From: Metallyticus violacea
Taxonomy: Eukaryota; Arthropoda; Insecta; Mantodea; Metallyticidae
Assembly: GCA_030762175.1 (NCBI GenBank)
Contig: CM060838.1
Span: 23,926,001 to 23,990,000 of the forward strand
Direction of reading: 5' to 3'
DNA: 64,000 bases
The position numbers and the translations under genes are program-made. Numbering within the stretch: position 1 is the stretch's first letter; each line of letters begins with the position of its first letter. The notes beneath the pieces are model-generated. The model had not been told where the DNA came from, ran no database searches, and saw nothing but the letters and a program-made list of their open reading frames with translations. Shown here piece by piece: positions 37,542 to 49,500 of the stretch.

Positions 37542-40500
37542 CTGAAACATGCAGACAGGATTCATACATAACGTTTCGTAACCAATGAAAAATGAAAACA
37601 CAATAATTAATCATCTGATCTTTGCTTCTTAAACAAGAACTTTCAAATGCCCGCAACTAAAATTCTGACTTATCCATAAAAATCTATTATCATAATGAAC
37701 TGTTATTAAGAATTATATTAAACCTGGAAAAAGCTAAATGGTTCTTGAGTTAACATTTGAAATTAATATGACAGTGTTCATTTTCCTTGGTTACTCCTAT
37801 TCCCACTAAATTACTACTAGTTACAAATTCTACTTTTGCTGCTACCATTAAGGAAAAGTCACAATTTGCATCTATGTAAGTTACAACATATCATGAGAAC
37901 ACACTTTAAAAACTAAAGGTTAGCTGTTTTAGTTTTCATTATTGTTATACAAGTTTAATCCCTGTTATTTATAATACTATTAAAGTACATCTATTAATAA
38001 TCACCACTTACAGATTCAAAGAGGGCCCCATTAAGTCCAATATTACCACTTGGAGTGAGGCCCAGGCCGCCCACGAGACCTGCACACATATCTGACAAAA
38101 TGTCTCCATAAAGATTAGGCATCACCAATACATCGTACTGAGTGGGATCTTGTACCATATTCAGACAAACTGTATCTAGATACTTCTCTTCAAATTTAAC
38201 ATCAGGGAACTTTGCTGCTGCATCTCGACAACAATGCAAGAACAGACCATCTGACATTCGCCTGCACAGAGAAATAGTTATATGTTAACTTGAAATGCTA
38301 ATTGGAACACTACAGTGAAGCTAATCATATAATTAAATCATTGTATCATTGAATTTAACAACATACTCTTATTGAGTCGATGGTTAACTGATGATGCGGA
38401 CAATTGTCTGCGAAAACATGTACTAAATTTAAACAAGTGGAGCCAATAAGAGTGTGTAGTTCAATTCAATCACAAAATGATTATAATTATATGTATTTAT
38501 GCAAGTGCTTCTGTGTAACATTTCATTATAAACAAGATCTTATGTATTGCAATCTTAACAAAGCCTTATTAACTTAAAAGCAAGTCACAAATAAATATCA
38601 GGCACTATGTGCATCCTATTTATCCATCTGCTAATGGACTGATGTTGGAATTCATTTGGTCTGTAATCTGCCACTGCACGTATGGTTAACAGATGGCTCA
38701 CTAAAATGCTTTGTTTCAATTACCTCTAAAGACAATCATTCATAACATTTCCCTACATGTATAACTTGCAAAAATGTAATATTTTTTTTTTTCCTAACTT
38801 CACTGTTCTCTCCTTCTTACTACCTTTTTTACCACCATCTCTCATAATTTCACCATCCAGCTTCTTGAAACTTCTTATGCTCTTCACATAACATGAGCAT
38901 GAATATACCAATTATTCACTAATTTATGAAGCTACTTATTCTTTAATTACATTACTTTATGTAAAGTACTATTACCACAGAAACCAAATTAATGAAATGC
39001 AATATATAAGTCTAGGACACTATCCATTATTCTGGGACAATATTCCAGTCACTCAGCACCCAAGTCCACTTATTCATATAATAGCAATGCATCAATTGCT
39101 TATCATTAACTTAGCCTCTATGAACTCTAAACCAAAATTTACATTCACAAACAGAATCAAATCATAAGAAATAATTGAAAGTTTGAAAAAACATTAAAAC
39201 TTAACTATTTTACTTGCTTAACTTGACCATACATCCCAAATTAGGTGGGACAGTCCCACTTTTGGGCATATCCCGCCCTTCCCAAAGGGTGACGAATGCT
39301 TAAATGTCCTACTTTCAGTGAATATATCAATATTTTTGCAATTATCGAATGCTGACAATGTCTTACATGCCATGTATGGACAGAAGGGAGCAGCTCGGGA
39401 TTGCTATGCCCAAAAACCTATGTGTGGGCCCAGGTTTCCTGATGTAATTCAAAGTTTTGAGGAAGAAGGTATGCAGAAGGAGAAACACTGGAAGAAGTTC
39501 ACAACTGTAAGGGACATCTTACAAATTTGCCAAAGCCAAATTTGAATTCATTTTGAGAAACAATCCAGATGTGGAAACCTATGCAACTTCCATTGAACTC
39601 CCTTTCCATGTGTTTACAAAATATGCTCCACTCATTTCAGTAAATGTTGAGCAGAGTTTCTCCATATATAAGGATCTAAACTTACATTTGAAAACATACA
39701 AATGTGCACTTAATCCAGTGCAACAAGTTGGTTAAACCCACATTTACTTCTTAATTATTGGTTACTTTGTTATTTGCAAGTGTTGTATAAAGAATGTTAA
39801 TGTAATTAGCTTAGACCTGAATAAAGACATTTTATTAGCATGAAATTTCCAGAACTTTTCTTTCATCTTTCCAACCATAACTTTATACTTTAAAATCTGT
39901 TCTCTGTTATAATATATTACAAATGAGCAGCCCTGAGATAGGTATAGGATAAAAGAATTCATGTGCATAAACTTATTTTTCTTCACTAAAAAATGTATAT
40001 AAATAATTAATGAATTTGGAATATTCAAAATGTAAAGCATGCAACTGAAACTCGCCTTCTGGAAAAAGCTCCTTTGCATAAGAAGGAAGGCAAAATTACA
40101 CATTGTTTACCATGAATTGCCTCACAGCTGGTGATGCAGCAAAGACCCGTGGAACATGTTCTGTATAATTCAATGGTAAGTGGAGTAAAAGAGTATTAAA
40201 TCAACTCACTAGCTATTTAAGAATATTCTCATAGTAGCTCAAATGGTTACAGCATTGGCATGAAGACCGTAACGTACTAAGCAAGCAACCTAATGCTTTT
40301 GTGTTAGATGAAAAAAAAGTGTGTGTATAAGTAATAAAAGTGAAAGCCAATAGCATCATTAAGTTGAAGCTTGGGGTGTTTGTATTGTTTCTTTGGGATA
40401 AAATCTCTGTAGCAAGATAACCATCAACATCTCCAAGGTATACTCGCTCAATCATTGGAAATTTACAGTTGCGACCAAATAATAAATCAAGTGATTAGTC

Positions 40501-43500
40501 TGTCTGAGTGGTAGGCCAAAGATTTATGGTTCAAATTTTGGCTGTCATCTTGAAATGTCCTATTTGACTTCAATTTGAAATACTAGTAACCAAATGCCCT
40601 TGTGTAGAAATCACAAAAAAGTATAAATAAAGCAATCTGCACTGTCCTCATATGAAATTGTAATGTAATAAACATAAATATTTTTGTAAATAATTTAATG
40701 TCCTACATTGATATACATGTGAAAATCAATGAAATGAATGACTAAGATAGCTATTTCATTTTATACTTACATTATATTTGCTTTGTGTACTGCTGTCACC
40801 TTATGTCGCCCTTGTTCCTTAGTGTACATAAAAGCAAACTCAGCAACTCTCCTCGAGGCTTCTTCTGTGATCAATTTGATGCTTTGAACTACTCCATCCA
40901 CAATTTCATGCTCAATTCCTGAATATTCACCTTCAGTATTTTCTCGAATAGTAACCACATCCACATTATCATAAAGTGTTTGATAGCCTTCTAATGATCT
41001 GCATGGTCGAACATTAGCATAGAGATTGAACTCCCTGTAAACACAATGGCAAACAATATATTCATATGATTTATATGGGCTATAACATGTTTTAGACCAA
41101 ATTTAGTCATAAGCTATACACAATAGTGATGCTCTGTACATTGCAACACTAAAGTACTTCATTTTCCTACCAATTGCTTATATTTTTTCCTTTCAAAGAA
41201 TCCAGCTGAAATTATCTGTATCTTGACTTTTCACACAGTCACTAACAATAGAAATGAAATGTTAACTACCTCATATCTCACAGAGTTGAAATTATTCCTG
41301 GCCAGCTAGAATAATGAAATAACGAGAATGCTACCATCCCCATGCACAGACATCATGCAGCTATGCCAATTCCAATTCGCATCTGTTTGCTTTTATACTT
41401 CTGCTTTAAATGAGAACAAATTCAATCAATGGACATTTCATAATTTTCAAAATTTATGAATGGAAGAAACAACATAAGATAATAGTTAACATCTTAAAGC
41501 AATCTGTACTCTTGAACAAAACCAGTGGACAAATACATTTCTAGTGGGTTAAAGCACACATAGGCATAATGGTGGTTAAGTTAACAAAACAAGCTGCTAA
41601 AGATGATGATATAGAAATAAGTTTACACCAAAATTCCAAAATCAACATTAGCCTCAGAAATCAAAGAAATGGGGATACAGAAATGGGAAGATAAGATGGA
41701 ATACAACCAAAGATGGAATAACAAAGTCCTTCTTCCTGTCAATAATAAGGAGACTGAAGCGAACATCTTCAACCCCTGAATTTACATCAGAACCAAATCA
41801 TACCTTCATAGATTCCACATTATAGAAGACACATGTACAAGTGGCACAAACTGTGAACAATTTGATTTATGAATGTGCAGACACAACCCAAAAGGCAAAA
41901 GAGGACATAGTTAAGTATGGCTTCCTTCGGAAGGGAAGTAAAGTCGTGGGTCCAGTGTCGCACATTTATGGCACAATAAAGAACCTCAAGCCTGAAAGAA
42001 GAGGCCTCTAAGCAAAATTTAATTTGTCAGTCATTTCATGCCCTGAATAGAATGGGATGCTGATGACCTGAGATGTTAAAGAGCATCTGGAGGAGGGGAA
42101 AGGCCTATGATTGTCAATAGATCGTAAACAGTTACATAAAAATTTTCAATCAGTTTATAAAATTTAAAGTTTTGTGATAACTTAATCAGAACACATACAC
42201 AGACATTTTAAGTTCACTTACAAAAATGTAATTAATGAATATATTAACTGTATAACACAGAAAGTGAAAATGTGTAATATTACACAGGTAATGGGGTATG
42301 CTGCAACTTTAAAAATAAATAAATAAAAAAAAATGGACTCTTATGGAACTGCTGGAGAGCATTCAGCAGGAAATGGAGATATGGTGTGAATACTTTCTGT
42401 AACATGGAGAAGTGTGTGAAAGCATGCTCTGATGATAATCATTTTAAACACATGATATGAGATCATTGTGCTTGTCATACACCAATGTCTGTCTGTGTCA
42501 AATGTGACTGAATTGTCACTAGAAAGTTATAAGGGAAAATCTCGGGGTTAAGAGGAGTGAAATATTCTGTTTTACACTAAATTTACTAATTTGATACAGA
42601 AAAAAATGTATGCAGGAAATGTGAAATAAGTTGTAGTGTGCATCCTAAATGGGGAATGAGGACTTAGTGAAATCACATAAAACACTAATTAAGTTATTGT
42701 GCATTATATAAACTACATTGAGTGTACTTACTTCCGTAATGCTAAATTCAGAGATCTGTGGCCTTTACCCACTGGTGTCATCAGTGGTCCTTTCAAACCA
42801 ACTTTATTTTTATTCACTGAATCAATTGCTGCCTGGGGAATACCAAACTTGCCATCTGGTTGCCTTACTGGAGTAACATCTACTACCTCCCAATCTATTG
42901 GTACCTGCATCAAATATCACATGCATAAACATTTGCATTAGAAAAAAGCAAATGTAATGCTATTGCTATTGATGAGCAACATTTAATATATATGACATGA
43001 TGTACTATAGTGCTTATCAAAAGAATGAGGACACTTGAAATAATTTCAATCAAATTAGAAATCAGTGCCCAAAACACAAATGAGAATAATTGAGTGTTAG
43101 TGGCAGCTGATTAAACATAGCTCTTTTTGCATTCCTGAGAGGCTTCTGTTTAACTGATAAGTTGAAGACACTCTTGCTTGATAATCTGTCTCCACTTGTA
43201 TACTTTCTGGCTTCTGTATTGTTCAAGGCAAAACCTCTACAATGATTTGAGCAAGCCAGCCCTATTTGATACCAGCAGTGTTTACCAGTGTTACTGGAAG
43301 AGAAAGTTTACTTTAAAATGATTCAAAGCAGAGGGCGCATCACTTTTTAATGGGTTTGTGGTTTAAATCCTGCTGTGACTGTCCTCCCTGACTAGGTCTT
43401 TTTCAGGATTGTCAATGGCAAATGCTGGAAGGTATCCTAAACTTAGGCCTGGAATGCTTCCTTCCGATTCTCTCTTTTCCATGTATCATTTCATATATCA

Positions 43501-46500
43501 GTTAGTGTTCACGGCCATATATTAAAATGAGCCTTATATATCGACGGCAATGTACCACGAACAACCTAAGAAACTACTTCTAACAATGTTAAACAGTTTC
43601 TATGATATATTTAAATGATTTCATACAGAGAATAAAACAAATAAAACAATGATTTGAAAATGTCATATTTGTCCTTTTACCTTACCAGAAATTCCTGCAC
43701 CTATATCTCATGTACATCAATTTTAAAAATAGTTGTCACACACTTTCAAATGCATAGTGTATCTAGTACATTTCCTGTGTTGGAGTATTTTTAAGGGAAA
43801 AATGAAAGAAAAGAAGAAGAAAAAAAACATTCCATGAATTTTAGATCAATTCTCATTTAACTTTAATATAGGAAGTGTGAAAGCAATGTATTTCATTAAC
43901 TAAAATGTTAATTGGAACATTCACAGTGAAGCCAATCATATAATTGAAAACATTTTATGATACAGTTGAACTACACACTCTTATGCTTCACTTACTTGTC
44001 ATTATTGTAGACCGGTTTCGAGAACAGAACAATAATGACAAGTAAGTGAAGCATAAGAGTGTGTAGTTTGTATCATAAAATGTTTTCAATAATGTATTTC
44101 ATGTTTGCTATTTCTTATATTTAGATTTAAACAGTTTGATGAAAAGAGCCATTGCATACTAAATTCATTTAACTGAAGACATCACTATTACAGCCTGTGG
44201 CACATTCAATTTACCATAGAAGACAATGCCAGAAAATCAAATGCTTAGGGACATTGTCCATATGTTAGTACTTGAAGGACATCCTTATTCTTTTGAAAAG
44301 CACTATATTCATTAATAAATTTAGTCTTATATAACTCTACATGTATAAATTGGCTATCTCTAATAGGTTTTGTAAAAATTAGTTGTGTGCAAAGTTGATA
44401 AGAAGTTGTGCAAAATATGCATTCATGCAGAAAACTAAATAAGGGTACAGTTCAGTATACATAGCACATCTGAATAGAGACCATCGATGGGGAGACTTAG
44501 CTCATAACTTAACATTTAAGTATCTATACGGATTTTGTGTCATAACACATTGATTGAGGATGTCTTCTAAAGCATCAGCATTTTCAAGTAGGACTATCTC
44601 ACAGCCAGAAACTCTAAAGGAGTCCAACAATTTAAATGTTTCCAATTATCTACCTATCACACTTAACCCAATTATTCTAATCCCGCTATGTGTATCGCAT
44701 GCACAGTCTCCTTCCAGGAAGTCAAAGAGGATGAGGAAGTGATAATGTTTGAGAATAAGTTGCCTTATATAATTTTTTTGTTTCCTAGAGCTGTCACTAG
44801 GGTATATGCAAATTCATGCAGTTAATCATTGAAGTCAAAACACACTATTTTCACATTATAGCAGAATGCTATAAATAAACAGTAACACATGAGCACTAAA
44901 AGTAGCTAATTTTTTTGCAGTCAGATGGTATTATTGAGCAATTCCATGATAAAGAGGACAAAAATGTTATATTTATGATTTTATCGATTTATATACAAGA
45001 AAGGAAAAAGCATTTAATATATTTTAATATACAATATGGCTTTTTGTAAAATTATGAAGTTAAGGTGGGTACTTTAGCATCGCTCAAAAGAATATAACTT
45101 CAAAGATATTGTTGCTCACTTAAAATGTTCCAATTATAGCATTGTTAAAGTTGGAAAAACTGCTCGTTAGAGGTTGTCATATCTTAATGGGTGATTTTTC
45201 CTTCATGGAATCGCTCCATGCATAATGACCATCATTGGCTCAAGCTGGTAATGGGAAACAGAAGTCAGAAAGTCTATGGTTATGATTGTTGCATAAGTGT
45301 TATAACACTTGAAAGGTACATTTACCCATCATTATCAAGTAAGAAGCTGCTGTTTGGATTTATCTTGTATACTTTGCCTTTAATGCCTCCCAGAAATAAA
45401 AATCACAGGGCATTAAATTGGAGGACAAATGTTGTTAGTGATGACACTATCATTAAACATTTCATGAATTGCATGCAAGAAGACCATGAGGCTGTATGTG
45501 CAATTGTGGAGTCCTTTTGGAAAGTTGCAAATCTATGTTCCCTAAGAGCTAATTCATGGAAAATGGGTTGCAAAATATTCTGTATATACCCATCAATATT
45601 GGTTCTTTTAAAACAAAAAATTGGGTCTATTATTCCCTTATTGCTAATTACGCAACACACTGCTATCTTTTAATCATGCAGGGATTCCTTGTGACGCAGA
45701 TTAGTTTTTCTGAACTCCAGTATTAGTTATGTGAATTGACACACCGACTTAGGTGGAACCATGATTTGTTCATAATGAAAATTAGATTAGGTTAAATTTC
45801 TCGTCATGCACACTATTCAAAACCCATTCATGGACACATGTTTTAAGTTCTTGCACTACAGTAATTTTATAGGGTTTTAACTTCAGTAGCTTTGTAGATG
45901 TTTGAACAGAATAATAGGAAATTCCTGTTTGTTGAGAAATAGTCAAAGTGATTTCTGGAGATTTGGTTGTGTATGGGCTTCTTTTTTTGCAAAGAATACC
46001 TCTACTTTCATGAAATGTATTTACCAATCTGTGAATCAAACTTTGTCTTATAATACACAAGAGTATGCCTGTATGTTCCTAGAGTTAAATAGTTCAGCTT
46101 TCAAGCTTGGGAATGAGATGAAAACTGCAGAGCTTAGTCAACTGCACATGGAGTGATACCAAGAAGGAAAATTCACTCAGTGGATGATGATTATTATTTA
46201 AGGGTGCAAAACTGCTACAGTCATTAGTGTCCAACCCAGTACATAACTAATGTCGGATGCATTTGAATTTCTGACACCAGTTTTAAGACAAAATATTCTA
46301 TCATTATTGGAAAAATATAAAGTATTCACACAAATAGAATGTATTAGTTTGTAACCCAAATTTACTTACTTTTAATCTAGTACAGCAATTTTCAAACATA
46401 ATTCATTTAGGATTTAACTCAATGTGGGATGCCATAGAATGTGTTAGTCTTATCCAATAAATGTGTAAATTACAGTGAACATACAGCATATTTAAAGTAT

Positions 46501-49500
46501 GCTACGTCACTATATGTCAGTTCTTTTTCAAAATCAAGTGTATTGAAGTTTTCAACGTTAGCACTTCATAATTCATAGACATGAAGCATTTAATTGATTT
46601 TTTTTATTTACGGATGCTCTTTATCATCTCAGGTCATCAGTGTCCCATTAAATTCTGGGCACTAAACAGCTGGTATATTTTGCTCAGAGGCCTTTTCTTT
46701 CAGGCTTGAAGTTCTTTTTGTGCCATAAATCTATGATATGGGACCCATGGCTTTACTTCCCTTCTGAAGGAAGCAATAATTAGTATTTTTACGCCTGAAA
46801 AAAATCTAATCAAACCTCGCTGGGATTGAACTTGCTCTAGAATTTACGAGGCAAGTATGGGCATGTGGAGCAGAACCCCTGATATTTATCTAGCACACTT
46901 TTCATTTAATTTTTTACCATTTCACCAACTTCACCACACAGTTTACCAAGTAGAACTTGAGTTTTATTGACAAGTTTATTGGAGGTTTCAAGTTCTTGAG
47001 GATGGAGAGTAGGAAGTCAAAATTTGCTTTTAAATGTGCTATCTTCCCCTCCATTTTACAGTTCGAAAACAGATCCTAAGGTTGCGGAATGGCTTTAGCA
47101 TCTTGTGTCTTCTGACAATGAGCATCAAACATAGATTTCATAGCTTGGAAGTTGTTGCAGTACACAGTATCAATCCAGGAGCCCCACTGTACACTGATGC
47201 GGTTTGGTGGCAGAACACCTGGAGCTATGGATCTGATTTTTTTTTTTTTGGATGGAGCTTTAATAGATTTTCTTTGTTTGAGGCACAAGCTGGTCGACTT
47301 TAGAAAAGTGGGCACGAACTACCTCTGCGACCCCATACATAGTGTTAGAAAAGGTAATTAAATGGACCATCTATGAATAAAAGCCTTCACAGCTTTAGCA
47401 GTTTTTGCCATGTGCTGCACTGGTGATAAACAGCAGGACATCATCATGTAAAATCCCCTCAGGCCAAAGTAGATGCATGGAGCGATCAGCAGATAGATTG
47501 CTGAATGGTTTAACTTCTTTAACTTCAGTGTTCAGCAGATATCGAGCAGTCTTCATTATGGCATCAATAGAAACAAAGTTCTTGTTAGTTTAAATTGCCT
47601 AATTCTTCTCATGATGTTCTCAGAGCACTAAGGAATATAAATTCTTCATAAAGTCATCTCGCTGACTACTGATTGTAGCATTGCAGGAAGCCCCTAGTTT
47701 TGCATTACTTGGTTTCCATAGAGGAATGTTCACTAAAACTTGAATGTCAGACAATCTTCTGAAAAATGATGAAGATTTACTGCTACTTGCTGCAGCTTGT
47801 GTAAACAGTAAATGTGCTGATATTTTCTTTTTGACACGGTATGTTTAGACCGCAACTGAACTGTATCTAAAATGAACCCTTTTGCACCAGCTGATTTGAA
47901 GACAACCAAAGTAACTGATTTCCTAGGTTTGCTATTTGCCTGAAGGGAGGTTGTAAAAACAAGTTATCCAGAAATGTGGTAAACTACAATTGTCTCTAAT
48001 CATATGTTTACATTGACAGTAATCTAAACAAATGGTCACATGATGAGAGGCTCTGGTTGACCATTGTGTCACATCTTACTCCATAATTCCCAGAATATGT
48101 GGCTGGTGTTTAAATAACACACTTCCTGCCAAGTTACTAGGTAAAAGTGAGAAAATATGTAAGGAAACACCCTGTAGCTATGCACTAAAATTGAGGGGGA
48201 AAAAAAAAGCACATACATTTTTTAGTTTTACAGTCACAAATCTATGATTAATATATATTTATAACAAAAGTATTTTAAATTTTCAAATGCAAAAAATTGT
48301 TCCCATGTCCCCTATAATTGAGGTTACAGATTACCATCATGCAAACATATCTGAAGTACAAATTTTTAAAATTTAAATGCATTATTCAGAATGAAACAAA
48401 AGTCACCATTTTCCTTTTCGGCTATAGAACATGGCTAAGACACCTAAAGAAAAATAATGAAGAAAAAATCACCCCCACCCAAAAAAAAACATATATATAG
48501 CAAAATTAAGTGATAACAACAAGGAAATCCATAAGTAGGATAGGTTGTAAAGCATCAGTTGCATCACTTACTTTTCTATAGTGTGCCAGCATGAGATCAG
48601 GCCACGACCTGCTACAGTGACCTCTGCTTCCTCTACCTCCATCTTATGACTTAATTGATATAGGGTAGTATTACAAGGCATATGATAAGCATGCCATTAT
48701 CCTGCTCCCAAATTATCCTTGTGAGACTGAGTGGACCTTGTTCTAAACTTCCCTAACTTAGAAAATTCCTAAGCAGATACTGGGAATTGAACCTAGGTCC
48801 TCCTGGTCAGAAATCAGCAATGCTAACCACTTAGCAGTCTTAGTCAGATCATAGAGGTAAAAACAATTTCATATTATTATGAGAAAGCACATATTAGCAT
48901 GCATAAATTGCACGAATAAAGAAAAATTCAGGCAAAAAAGTGATATGCCTAATAACAGAGATTTAGAAGAAATTCCATTTCCAAGTAAACCAGCATATGA
49001 CTCTGTGTCAGAAAATAGGAACCTTCTCCATCCTTCTTATGTCCATTTCTGATATTTTCTAGACCACGTCAAATATGGTTTTTGAAGAAAAAAATATTTC
49101 TAAAGTGTTATGGCCCACACCTTCCCCTGACCTTAACTCATACGATTATTATTTGTGGGGAACCCTAAAAGTTAGTATACAGAAAACCTCACACACACTG
49201 TAGATATACTGAAAGACAGTATAAGAGCAGAAATTAGAAGGATTACAAAAAAATAACTTTTGTGTGTGGATGCAAACTTCATCAAGATGTCAGGAATATG
49301 TGAATGCAGGACATCACTTTGAGCAATTATTACAGTAACAGGTTAGTGAAGTATAGTGCCACCAACTTTAAGCTCAATAGTGCCAGTGTATCACATCAAG
49401 TGTTAAAACTGAAATGCAGTAAAATAGCCAGAATTTCATACTGTTTATTGATAACAAAATCTTTATTCAGAAAGAGGAAATTAATTGTTTGGTCAATGTT

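Noticed and set aside
45191..45673. 160-residue plus-strand ORF, the longest in the window
   Set aside because: Lies antisense to the mariner-type transposase remnant, which explains the open frame.
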